Part shown: positions 17,915-27,811 of the stretch, one piece after another | Numbering within the stretch: the stretch's first letter is position 1 | How the letters are laid out: every line of letters begins with the position of its first letter | DNA from: Chitinophagaceae bacterium | GTDB lineage: Bacteria > Bacteroidota > Bacteroidia > Chitinophagales > Chitinophagaceae | Assembly (NCBI GenBank): GCA_014379345.1 | Contig: JACMLY010000150.1 | Coordinates: forward strand, 92,741-156,740 | Length of the DNA: 64,000 nt | Direction of reading: 5' to 3' | Translations under genes and position numbers: made by a program | Notes under the pieces: model-generated | Seen by the model: only the letters and a program-made list of their open reading frames with translations | Database searches by the model: none | Told to the model about the DNA's origin: nothing

Positions 17915-19006
17915 ATGGAGAAGTTTTTAGAAATGGTTTTTTTAGATAATTCACTCCGGAGTTATTTATACGTGTTGCTGGCCATATTCCTGGCCGTTAT
18001 TTTGAAACGTCTTGTTTCAAGATATGCAGCAGGACTGCTTTTTAAAATTGTAAAGAAAGTTGCTACCGGCGTCGATAAGGTTTCATTCGTCAACCTGGTC
18101 GTAGCGCCTTTGCAAACCTTTCTGGTTATTCTTGTTACAGTTGTTTCATTAGAGAAATTGAAATTTCCTTCTGTCTTCAATTTTTCAATTTATAAGGTTT
18201 CTTTCAGGGAGGTAATTGATGTGATTTCAATTGGTATCCTCATCATTTCTTTCATTTGGTTGTTGCTTCGCATCATTGATTTTATTGCAATGATCCTTCA
18301 CCAGAGAGCAAGCATTGCTTCAGACCAGAGCGATAACCAGCTCGTTGTTTTCTTTAAAGATTTTTTTAAGGTCATCATAGTTATTTTCGGTTTTTTACTG
18401 ATACTGAAATTTGCCCTTCATTACCAGATCGGAACTTTATTTACGGGTCTCAGTATTGCCACCGCGGCCATTGCATTGGCTACCCGGGAGAGCCTTGAAA
18501 ACCTGATTGCGTCTTTTATTATCTTTTTCGATAAACCTTTCACCACGGGAGACCTGGTAAAAGTGCAGAATATCACCGGCACTGTTGAAAAAATCGGTCT
18601 AAGAAGTACGCGCATCCGCACTGATCAAAAAACATTTGTAACGGTACCCAATAAGCAAATGGTAGATAGCATCATGGATAATCTTTCATTGCGTACTCAA
18701 CGTAAGGCGACTGTTATGTTGGAGTTAAATGGAAATACAACGCGGGGAGCAGTCAACGATCTTGTGCAGGCAATAGAAAGCTTTTTGAACGGATGTGATA
18801 AAATTGAAAGCAATTCTGTATTTCTTGCTGATATCAGTAAAAATGCCCTGATCGTTCAGGTTGAATTTTTTACCGCTTCCATTCCTGCTGAAGATTTTAA
18901 TGCCTTACGCCAGGATGTAAACCTCAACATCATCGATTTGCTGTCAGAAATGAATATCCAGCTTGCGAGTAAGGAGACGGAGATCGTTGTTGCGAAGGAA
19001 GTTTAA
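17915..19006 (+). CDS. mscS: MscS-family mechanosensitive channel
   Basis: 363 residues. Five hydrophobic stretches precede the pore helix region TAAIALATRESLENLIASFIIFF, then the beta-domain signature DKPFTTGDLVKV...GTVEKIGLRSTRIRT and VPNKQMVDS. The C-terminal alpha/beta domain follows. It releases osmolytes on membrane tension in the inner membrane. The last codons GTT TAA coincide with the first GTTTAAG unit of the following heptamer array. Confidence 0.93.
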   Translation: MEKFLEMVFLDNSLRSYLYVLLAIFLAVILKRLVSRYAAGLLFKIVKKVATGVDKVSFVNLVVAPLQTFLVILVTVVSLEKLKFPSVFNFSIYKVSFREVIDVISIGILIISFIWLLLRIIDFIAMILHQRASIASDQSDNQLVVFFKDFFKVIIVIFGFLLILKFALHYQIGTLFTGLSIATAAIALATRESLENLIASFIIFFDKPFTTGDLVKVQNITGTVEKIGLRSTRIRTDQKTFVTVPNKQMVDSIMDNLSLRTQRKATVMLELNGNTTRGAVNDLVQAIESFLNGCDKIESNSVFLADISKNALIVQVEFFTASIPAEDFNALRQDVNLNIIDLLSEMNIQLASKETEIVVAKEV

Positions 19007-19100
19007 GGCTTAAAGTTTAAAGTTTAAAGTTATGTTTTGTAAGATGGCTAGCTGTCTAAAAAACCTTAAACCTTAAACCTTAAACTTTAAACTTTAAACT
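19001..19100. repeat. Inverted GTTTAAR heptamer array between mscS and a thioredoxin-like gene
   Basis: Left arm 19001-19031: GTTTAAG, GCTTAAA, GTTTAAA, GTTTAAA, GTT. Right arm 19061-19100: AAACCTT three times, AAACTTT twice, AAACT. The arms are separated by 29 bases. The mscS stop TAA is in the first unit and the stop of the convergent gene (TAG on the minus strand) begins in the last one, so the element exactly fills the space between two convergent genes. Confidence 0.92.
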
Positions 19101-19608
19101 ACTTACCCCCATTAATAATTTCACCCAGTTCCTTATCCCAGATTCCGGTTTTTCCGTACTCAACAACACGGCCTATTTCTTTTCCTTCTTTCATTACAAT
19201 AATGGTGGGAACGTTAATGATGCCCAGCGCTTCAGCCAGGTGACCGATCGTTTTTTTATCGCGGCCAACTCCGATAAGTGTAACACGATCCTGTGAAAAA
19301 CCGCCAGCATCTATAAGTACAAAGAGTTTTGGAAGGATATATTTAGTATCGCTGCACCAGGTCCCTGCAAATACAATGAGTTGTAATGCAGACGATTTTT
19401 CTTTGAGTGCGTTCAGGGCTATTTCATTCGGTTTGTAACCGGCCTGGTTTTGTTTATACCATTTAAACGAAGTGTCATTGGCGATCAGCTCACGGTTAAT
19501 GAGTCCCTTAAGAATTTTATCCTGTCCGTCATTCGATACTTCATACTGCGTTTGGGCAAGGGAAAACATGCTGATCAATAGTGCTCCCGCCAATAAGATT
19601 CTTCTCAT
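19099..19608 (-). CDS. Exported thioredoxin-fold protein with a single active-site cysteine
   Basis: 169 residues from the ATG at 19608; a TTG further up falls inside a -7 promoter box. Signal peptide MRRILLAGALLISMFSLAQ. The thioredoxin-like part has LIVFAGTWCSDTKYILPKL, where the CXXC position reads C-S-D-T, then the cis-proline segment INVPTIIVMKEGKEIGR. With only one cysteine it cannot be a classical disulfide oxidoreductase. It may form mixed disulfides or be structural. Similar WCxD proteins occur in Bacteroidota. Confidence 0.82.
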   Translation of the reverse strand: MRRILLAGALLISMFSLAQTQYEVSNDGQDKILKGLINRELIANDTSFKWYKQNQAGYKPNEIALNALKEKSSALQLIVFAGTWCSDTKYILPKLFVLIDAGGFSQDRVTLIGVGRDKKTIGHLAEALGIINVPTIIVMKEGKEIGRVVEYGKTGIWDKELGEIINGGK

Positions 19609-19629
19609 GGTATTCTTTAGATTAGGCTG

Positions 19630-19637
19630 CAAACTTA
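19630..19637 (-). promoter_or_regulatory. -7 box (TAAGTTTG) for the thioredoxin-like gene
   Basis: A perfect TAnnTTTG on the minus strand 21 bases before the ATG at 19608. Confidence 0.55.
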
Positions 19638-19665
19638 ATATGCGGAAAACAACAAAACTGTTAAA

Positions 19666-20220
19666 TTACAGGGAGGCTTTTATTTCCAGTAAAAATCCTT
19701 TGATCTTTTGAAGAGATTGAATCAACTCAAAGCGTTCCTGCGATTTTTTATTTCTTTTCAGAAAATCCTTCGCTCCTTCAATGGTAAGCTTGCGCCGGCG
19801 GAGGAGATCATGGATTAACTGAAGGTTTTTAATATCGATTGGACGGAAATGCCGGTCGCCTTTCCTGTTTTTTCGTGGTTGCAAAATATCAAATTCTGTT
19901 TCCCAGTAGCGGAGCAAAGAAGCATTTACATGAAACATTTCTGCTACCGCACCAATTGCATAGTATTGTCGTTGGAATAAAACTTCGTCTTCCGGGATAT
20001 TGATCAGATCAACTTCGCCTGAAAGCGTTTTCAATGATTTACGTCCCCGGGTTGACTTTGCAGGGGTAGATTCAGTAGGGGTAGGTTCATTAATAAGTAC
20101 AGGAGTGTTGTCTTTTTCCAGGTTTTTATAAGATTTCACTCTTAGCCCTCCGGCTGGTGAAGCGTTTTGCGTAGTGTTTGTATCGGCAAAATCAAAATTG
20201 ATCTGGGAATAGTCTTTCAT
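19666..20220 (-). CDS. MerR-family transcriptional regulator
   Basis: 184 residues. After a variable N-terminal 65 residues comes a MerR HTH: YYAIGAVAEMFHVNASLLRYWETEFDIL, then the wing RKNRKGDRHFRPIDIKNLQLIHDLL. The MerR-type C-terminal dimerisation helix is short and no metal-binding cysteines are present, so it is not a metal sensor of the classical kind. Proteins of this form are common in Bacteroidota with unknown effectors. A 19-bp inverted repeat lies upstream. It is divergent from gyrB. Confidence 0.88.
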   Translation of the reverse strand: MKDYSQINFDFADTNTTQNASPAGGLRVKSYKNLEKDNTPVLINEPTPTESTPAKSTRGRKSLKTLSGEVDLINIPEDEVLFQRQYYAIGAVAEMFHVNASLLRYWETEFDILQPRKNRKGDRHFRPIDIKNLQLIHDLLRRRKLTIEGAKDFLKRNKKSQERFELIQSLQKIKGFLLEIKASL

Positions 20221-20249
20221 TCGCTGAGAGTTTCATAAAAGCATAAATG

Positions 20250-20268
20250 ATTGCAAAAACTATGCAAT
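20250..20268. promoter_or_regulatory. Inverted repeat ATTGCA-N7-TGCAAT upstream of the MerR gene
   Basis: A perfect 6+6 palindrome with a 7-nt centre, 30 bases before the merR-like start. MerR proteins bind palindromes of this size in the promoter spacer, so autoregulation is plausible but not shown. Confidence 0.4.
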
Positions 20269-20426
20269 AAAGATACGAAGGAGGTTATAGTGAGCGGCGA
20301 TAATTATTAACGCCCTTAAATGCACTTTTCAAACACTTCATCAACCAGGGTTTTGCAGTTGCAAAAAGCTTGAAAAAAAGTGCATAAAACAACCCTCGTA
20401 AATCGCCTGTAACCCTTTATTTTACG

Positions 20427-22460
<2,034 letters not shown>

Positions 22461-22579
22461 TGCCCTTCAATACAGGCAGACATTCTTAAATATTTTTTCA
22501 ATATTTAATTACCTTTAGTCTGAGGGGTACAAAGAGCCAGGTACTAAATTAAAAATTACTAACCGTCAAATTATTAACT

Positions 22580-22783
22580 ATGTCAGAAGTAACACTCACT
22601 GCTTATAATGTAAAAACAAAAGAGAAAAATGTTCCGATGAAGGATGCAGTGATTACAAAAACCGCCAAAGGTGCTTATATGGCCCAGGGTAATGATGGTA
22701 AGGGTAACAAACTGACTACCTTACTTGGCGAAGAAAAGGCGTTGGCCGCTATAAAAGCGGGCATTGCCAAACAAGGCTGGTAA
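22580..22783 (+). CDS. Small conserved-looking protein of unknown function (67 residues)
   Basis: A short, soluble, lysine- and alanine-rich protein, MSEVTLTAYNVKTKEKNVPM at its start, with AVITKTAKGAYMAQGNDGKGNKL in the middle. No membrane segment and no cysteine. It is monocistronic, with a TACCTTTA near-consensus -7 box at 22510-22517 and a strong terminator just behind it, which argues for an expressed gene. The KxAYMAxGxD wording recalls short proteins I associate with this family of bacteria, without a known function. Confidence 0.72.
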   Translation: MSEVTLTAYNVKTKEKNVPMKDAVITKTAKGAYMAQGNDGKGNKLTTLLGEEKALAAIKAGIAKQGW

Positions 22784-22807
22784 GTCATTTTAATAATCTT
22801 CTTTATT

Positions 22808-22853
22808 GCCGTTCATTCCTTTGATCAAAATCAAAGAGAATGAACGGCTTTTT
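22808..22853 (+). terminator. Strong intrinsic terminator after the 67-residue gene
   Basis: Stem 22808-22824 pairs with 22831-22848 (GCCGTTCATTC with GAATGAACGGC, extended by CTTTGA/TCAAAG with one bulged A), followed by TTTTT. Confidence 0.92.
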
Positions 22854-22885
22854 GTTATATTCATGTTCACTCTACAGGCCCCTTG

Positions 22886-24829
22886 ATGAAGTATTTAATG
22901 CATGTGATATCGGTTTTTTGTGTTGAATTTTGCATTTCCTCCGTGCAGGCGCAGGTAACGCCTTACCATCTTAATGGAAGTGCCTATAAAGAAGACTGCA
23001 ATTGCTATACGCTCACGCCGGCGGATTTCACCAAATCAGGATCGGTATGGAATATTTACAAAATAGATCTTAACCAATCATTCGATTTTAAATTCAATGT
23101 TTTTCTGGGCTGTAAGGACTTAGATGGAGCCGATGGAATCGCCTTCGTGATGCAGGCAATCAGTACCAGTATTGGAAATACCGGCGCCGGAATAGGCTTC
23201 CAGGGAGTTACTCCCTCTATAGGGGTCATCATCGATACCTGGCAAAATACCAACAACAATGATCCGGCTTATGATCATATCGCAATCCATCAAAACGGCG
23301 ATATTGATCATTCCACCGCGAACAACCTCGCTGGCCCAGTTACTGCCCTTGCGCGCAGCGACAATATAGAAGATTGTAAATGGCATACTTTCCGCATTTT
23401 TTGGGATGCGGGTACAAAAACATTGCAAGCAGATATTGACGGAACGGAACGAGTGAAAAAGACCATTGACCTCGTCAGTGCGGTATTTAATGGTGATCCA
23501 AAAGTGTTTTGGGGATTCACTGCTGCAACGGGTGGATCTAATAATCATCAAAGGGTTTGCACTTCACTGAATCCCGGGTTCGTTCTTTCCCCCGGTCAGG
23601 TAACCTGTTATCCAACTCCTGTTCAACTCCTGGACAGTTCGGCATCATTCGGATCCATACTAAAATGGTATTGGGATTTCGGTGACGGCTCCGTGGATTC
23701 CAGTCATCAAATTCCCCCGCCCCATATATATCCTGCACCCGGTAATTATCCCGTTACTCTAAAAATACTAGGGAACAATGGATGCGTATCCGATTCATTT
23801 AAACGAAATATAATAATTGGTTCAAAACCCGTAGCCGAATTCACTTATGCGCCAACGATCGCCTGCGAAAATACTCCCATTGACTTCAAAGACCTATCCA
23901 ATGTAAACTATGGCACCATCACTAGTTGGCTATGGGATATTGACGGGAAACCTTTTTCCACTCAAAATCCATCTTTCACAAGTACTGCATCGGTCACGAT
24001 ACCCGTGCAACTGGCTGTGAGAACAATCGAAGGTTGTATATCCGACATCGCTACAAAATCGCTGGCAATAAATCCCATTCCTTTGATCGATTTCAGCGTG
24101 AACGATATTTGTGCTGACAGCGCCGCGATACTTACAGGAATTGAACTCGATCCCTTAATAAACATCAGTCAATGGAACTGGAACTTTGGCGATATGAAAA
24201 AGGGAAATGGAAAAACAATTCATCATACCTACACAATAGGAGGGAAGTTTGATATTCAATTATCGGCAACCGCTCAAAATGGATGTAGTTCAATTCCAGT
24301 GAATAGATCCATTACGGTTTACAAAACAACGGCTTTTGCCGGGCACGATACCATTGCCGCAAAAAATCAATCCATTGTATTACAAGGAAGTGGCAACGGG
24401 CTATTTATGTGGTCACCTGCTACGGGTCTATCTGACCCAACAATACTAAACCCCATTGCCACATTACAGAAAGATGCCGTATACACACTCACGGCCTATA
24501 CGCCTGCAGGATGCGTTAATTCGGACACTGTAACAATTAAGGTTTATAATGGACCTGCGTTTTATGCGCCAAATGCTTTCACACCAAACGGCGATGAAAA
24601 GAATGATCGCTTCCGCTGCCTGGCGGTGGGGATGGCTTCAGTCGATTATTTCAATGTGTACAACAGGTATGGCCAGTTGGTATACACTTCCAATAATTAT
24701 CAACCCGGCTGGGATGGAACCATCCGTGGTACCAAGCAACCATCCGGTGTTTATGTGTGGATCGTAAAAGGAAAAGATTTTGCAGGAAATATTCATTCAA
24801 AGAAAGGTACGGTAGTGCTGATAAGATAA
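22886..24829 (+). CDS. Surface protein with L-type lectin, PKD repeats and T9SS type B C-terminal domain
   Basis: 647 residues from the ATG at 22886. A signal peptide ends near VQAQ. An L-type lectin-like domain follows (about 24-225: ADGIAFVMQ, IGVIIDTWQNTNNNDPAYDHIAIH, CKWHTFRIFWDAGTKTLQ), which binds carbohydrate in relatives. PKD-like repeats then appear, e.g. WYWDFGDGSVDSSHQ and WNWNFGDMKKGNGKTIHHTY. The last 90 residues (FTPNGDEKNDRF, FNVYNRYGQLVY, GWDGTIRGTKQPSGVYVW) are the gliding-motility/CHU_C type B sorting domain, so export by the type IX system and surface attachment are expected. No enzyme domain is visible; an adhesin is likely. Confidence 0.9.
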   Translation: MKYLMHVISVFCVEFCISSVQAQVTPYHLNGSAYKEDCNCYTLTPADFTKSGSVWNIYKIDLNQSFDFKFNVFLGCKDLDGADGIAFVMQAISTSIGNTGAGIGFQGVTPSIGVIIDTWQNTNNNDPAYDHIAIHQNGDIDHSTANNLAGPVTALARSDNIEDCKWHTFRIFWDAGTKTLQADIDGTERVKKTIDLVSAVFNGDPKVFWGFTAATGGSNNHQRVCTSLNPGFVLSPGQVTCYPTPVQLLDSSASFGSILKWYWDFGDGSVDSSHQIPPPHIYPAPGNYPVTLKILGNNGCVSDSFKRNIIIGSKPVAEFTYAPTIACENTPIDFKDLSNVNYGTITSWLWDIDGKPFSTQNPSFTSTASVTIPVQLAVRTIEGCISDIATKSLAINPIPLIDFSVNDICADSAAILTGIELDPLINISQWNWNFGDMKKGNGKTIHHTYTIGGKFDIQLSATAQNGCSSIPVNRSITVYKTTAFAGHDTIAAKNQSIVLQGSGNGLFMWSPATGLSDPTILNPIATLQKDAVYTLTAYTPAGCVNSDTVTIKVYNGPAFYAPNAFTPNGDEKNDRFRCLAVGMASVDYFNVYNRYGQLVYTSNNYQPGWDGTIRGTKQPSGVYVWIVKGKDFAGNIHSKKGTVVLIR

Positions 24830-24831
24830 AA

Positions 24832-24857
24832 AAAGCCCCGGCATTAACGGAGGCTTT
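24832..24857. terminator. Bidirectional terminator-like hairpin
   Basis: AAAGCC-CCG pairs with CGG-GGCTTT with a 7-nt loop and one bulge. An A-run precedes it and a T-containing run follows. It separates the convergent lectin and DUF1501 genes. Confidence 0.6.
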
Positions 24858-24882
24858 ATTCGGGTAAGCACAAAAACGGGCA

Positions 24883-26082
24883 TTAAACAAAATTTAAATG
24901 GTCGAATTGCTTGCCTAAGATCTTTTTGTCATCGGCGTTCAACCAGTTTTTGAGGATGGTGGCATACACATCTTTAAAATCCACTCTGTGTTTTAGATCG
25001 CCATCCTGAAGATCGTGTAGATCGGGTAACGGATTCAGTACACCTTTCTGTTTCAAGCCGCTACCGATAAAGAACATATTGTTTGCCGTTCCATGGTCAG
25101 TTCCGCCGCTCGCATTTTGAGAAACTCTTCTTCCAAATTCCGAAAACGTTGTTATCAGTACATCATTGAATCTTCCGCCTGCTTTTAGATCTTTAACAAA
25201 GGCAGAAACGGCATCATTCATCTCGGTGAATAATCGCTGCTGCTGGGCTCCCTGGTTGATATGCGTATCAAAACTTCCGAGAGAAACATAGTAAACTTTT
25301 GTATTTATATCGGAGAAAATAAGAGAAGCAATAGTTTGAAAACTTTTTCCCAATTCGGTTTTCGGATACGACGAGGCACTCGGATGCAGCTTGCTTTGCT
25401 GAAAAATATAATCAGCGCTGCTAACAGTTTCAGCCATTGTTTTGTACAAATAGTCCACCGGCTGTTCGCCTGCCTCGTCTTTATGCGATGAAATTATTTC
25501 CTTAAAATATTTTTCGTTGGCTGTCGTGTACAATCTTTTTGGATCCCTCATGGCAAGTCCTTTTGCCTGGTGGCCTTTAAGAGCCATGCTCAACATATCG
25601 TCAATTTCCAAAGCCTGTGTTGGTTTGTCGCAACCCGCGCATTGGGCATCAAGATAACGCCCCAGCCACCCTGTGTATAAATATTCATTGCTTTCACTCG
25701 CGCTATGCCAGATATCCATGCTACGAAAATGGGAGCGTTCGGGATTAGGATAGCCCACACTATTCAGAATTCCAAGGCTTCCATCATCATACAACTCTTT
25801 AAAACCTTTAAGTGCCGGGTGTAATCCGACTTCATCCGTTAATCCAAGAGCCTGATCTTTTGTAATTCCTAATCTCGGTCGGGCTTTGTAATAAATATCG
25901 TTGCGAAAAGGGATCACGGTATTCAGTCCATCATTCCCTCCGCTCAGCTGCAATACCACCAACACTTTATTCCCAGGCGGAACAATAGCCCCTTTTTCAA
26001 ATGCCCTTAAAAAATTAGGAACCATGCAAGCCGCCGTTGCCAAAGAACCTACTTGTAAAAATTTACGACGTTTGATTACCAT
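24883..26082 (-). CDS. DUF1501 family exported protein (Tat signal)
   Basis: 399 residues. An N-terminal twin-arginine-like signal, KRRKFLQVGSLATAACM, suggests export of a folded protein. Then LVVLQLSGGNDGLNTVIP, PERSHFRSMDIWHSA, TFSEFGRRVSQNASGGTDHG and IGSGLKQKGV, the landmarks of DUF1501, which belongs to the alkaline-phosphatase/sulfatase-like superfamily (the TDHG and SGGNDG motifs would contribute metal ligands). It lies directly downstream of a DUF1800 gene, its usual companion. The function of the pair is not established. Confidence 0.92.
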   Translation of the reverse strand: MVIKRRKFLQVGSLATAACMVPNFLRAFEKGAIVPPGNKVLVVLQLSGGNDGLNTVIPFRNDIYYKARPRLGITKDQALGLTDEVGLHPALKGFKELYDDGSLGILNSVGYPNPERSHFRSMDIWHSASESNEYLYTGWLGRYLDAQCAGCDKPTQALEIDDMLSMALKGHQAKGLAMRDPKRLYTTANEKYFKEIISSHKDEAGEQPVDYLYKTMAETVSSADYIFQQSKLHPSASSYPKTELGKSFQTIASLIFSDINTKVYYVSLGSFDTHINQGAQQQRLFTEMNDAVSAFVKDLKAGGRFNDVLITTFSEFGRRVSQNASGGTDHGTANNMFFIGSGLKQKGVLNPLPDLHDLQDGDLKHRVDFKDVYATILKNWLNADDKKILGKQFDHLNFV

Positions 26083-26093
26083 AAGTTAATAAT

Positions 26094-26200
26094 TACGAAG
26101 TACGAAGTACGAAATACGAAGTACGAAATACGAGTAGATTACAAATACATTGCATGCTAAAAAATCAGCCTTCGTACTTCAAACTTCGTACATCGTACTT
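26094..26200. repeat. Inverted TACGAAR heptamer array between DUF1501 and DUF1800 genes
   Basis: Left arm 26094-26128: TACGAAG, TACGAAG, TACGAAA, TACGAAG, TACGAAA, then TACGAG. Right arm 26170-26200: CTTCGTA, CTTCAAA, CTTCGTA, CATCGTA, CTT. The DUF1800 stop TAA (minus strand, 26199-26201) touches the right arm. Unlike most other copies this one lies within a probable operon. Confidence 0.92.
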
Positions 26201-27668
26201 AACACAATTGATATTCCGGTGTGCTCATTAATTGAATTGTTGCTGTTTTAATAAAACTCTCTCTGCTGCTCGCATCTGTAAATTTTTTTATTGTGTTATC
26301 ATTTACATGCGCTGTTGTCTGCAACAATATCTTACTCATTTCATCTAAGAGCTTTTCACGCGGTACCCTTTCAAATTTTTTGAGATACATGTTCCAGTCT
26401 ATAGAACTAACGATCTGGGCGCCCATTTTACCATTGCCCTTATTTTTCCTGGCATCGGCCTTTTTTGCTTCTCCACCATCCATTCTTCCCATCATCTGAT
26501 CGTCGTCGTCCTTTGGTTTCATATTCAGTTCTCCCGAAACATAAATCATTTGGGGAATACGCAACCTTAGCATTAATGAAGAACTGTCTATCCAGTTTTT
26601 TCCTCCCGGCCATCCGGCAACATTGGGAGGATAAAATAGCAATTGACCAAGAAGGCGTTGAAGAAGTAGCTGCACATCTGCATTTTCAATTTCCATGGGA
26701 AGTATGCGTCTTATACCGACGATCAGCTCCACAGGCGATTTTATCTTGCTACCGATATTCTTTTCTTCATAGAACCAATCACTCGAAAAGATATCCTTCA
26801 TGAGGGATTGTATATTGTAATTGTTTTTATAAAACCTCTCCGACAGCCAGTTTATTTTATTTTCATCTGGCTGATCATTTACGAAATACCTGTATATCTT
26901 TTGTGTAACAAAACGCGCGGTCTGTTTTTGTTCCAATAAAATATCAAGTACATCATCACCCGTTAAATTCCCGGTTTTTCCCAAAACGGTTTTTTGCCCG
27001 GTATCGTGCTGTGGCTTGCGAAAAACAAACTCTCCGGAAACATTGGCGCCCCAACCGGTAAATGAACGGGCTGCTTCCTTAACGTCCGATTCAGTATAAT
27101 TTCCACGACCGAGGGTAAACAATTCCATTACCTCCCTGGCAAAGTTTTCGTTGGGATGCCCCTTACGGTTCTGATTATTATTGAGAAAGTTGATCATGGC
27201 TGCGCTCTTGCTTACTTCGGTTAGTAGATCGCCAAAGCTTCCAAGCGCATTTTTCCTGATCACATCCAGCAATTGCTGCTGATAAAGTATATTCAGATTG
27301 CGGCTGGCGAAATGTCCATGCCAGAATAGCGATAATTTTTCACGCAGCTGTTGCCCGCTATTGACCATTTCATTTAACCATGTAAGGTTGAGATTTTTAA
27401 TATCCTGCCGGGATTGCTGGCGAAATTGCTTTTTTTCTTCATCGCTCAATTGTTTGTTTTGCTTTGCTATCTCATCCATTCCCATCACCAATCCCTTTAA
27501 AGCATTGCTGGCAACATCGATATAACCGGGAGATTTCGAAGAAGCTTTAAATAAAGCTTCCACATAGGATTTTTGAGAGGCTGTCGTCAATTGACCAAAT
27601 TCCTCAGCCATAGGACCAAACCCGGCACGCCACAATAAATGTTGGTTTTTCAATTGATTTGGTACCAT
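26199..27668 (-). CDS. DUF1800 family protein
   Basis: 489 residues. Begins with HLLWRAGFGPM, then LREKLSLFWHGHFAS, NENFAREVMELFTLG, AARSFTGWG, FYPPNVAGWPGGKNWID and SSLMLRLRIPQ, the characteristic blocks of DUF1800. No signal peptide is evident. A charged insert (MKPKDDDDQMMGRMDGG...KKADARKNKGNGK) near residue 395-420 looks disordered. It is probably the first gene of a DUF1800-DUF1501 operon. Predicted to be secreted or envelope-associated together with its partner; the biochemical role is unknown. Confidence 0.92.
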   Translation of the reverse strand: MVPNQLKNQHLLWRAGFGPMAEEFGQLTTASQKSYVEALFKASSKSPGYIDVASNALKGLVMGMDEIAKQNKQLSDEEKKQFRQQSRQDIKNLNLTWLNEMVNSGQQLREKLSLFWHGHFASRNLNILYQQQLLDVIRKNALGSFGDLLTEVSKSAAMINFLNNNQNRKGHPNENFAREVMELFTLGRGNYTESDVKEAARSFTGWGANVSGEFVFRKPQHDTGQKTVLGKTGNLTGDDVLDILLEQKQTARFVTQKIYRYFVNDQPDENKINWLSERFYKNNYNIQSLMKDIFSSDWFYEEKNIGSKIKSPVELIVGIRRILPMEIENADVQLLLQRLLGQLLFYPPNVAGWPGGKNWIDSSSLMLRLRIPQMIYVSGELNMKPKDDDDQMMGRMDGGEAKKADARKNKGNGKMGAQIVSSIDWNMYLKKFERVPREKLLDEMSKILLQTTAHVNDNTIKKFTDASSRESFIKTATIQLMSTPEYQLC

Positions 27669-27788
27669 GCGGATCTAAAGTTTGGACTAAGACCAAAGGT
27701 CAGTTATAAAGTTTAATGGGTTGATAATTAATTTACGTCAGGCTTCGTTATAAGTGCCGGCACCTGAAGCCATACGTCGGGCATTTAC

Positions 27789-27796
27789 TATATTTG
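27789..27796 (+). promoter_or_regulatory. -7 box (TATATTTG) for the AlkB-like gene
   Basis: A perfect TAnnTTTG whose TTG could be mistaken for a start codon. The ATG at 27812 follows 15 bases later, giving a very short leader. Confidence 0.55.
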
Positions 27797-27811
27797 AAAA
27801 CAATAAAACCA

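Noticed and set aside
26094..26200. CRISPR array
   Set aside because: Units are seven bases with no spacers, and the second half is inverted; there are no cas genes in the window. The same applies to the other arrays.
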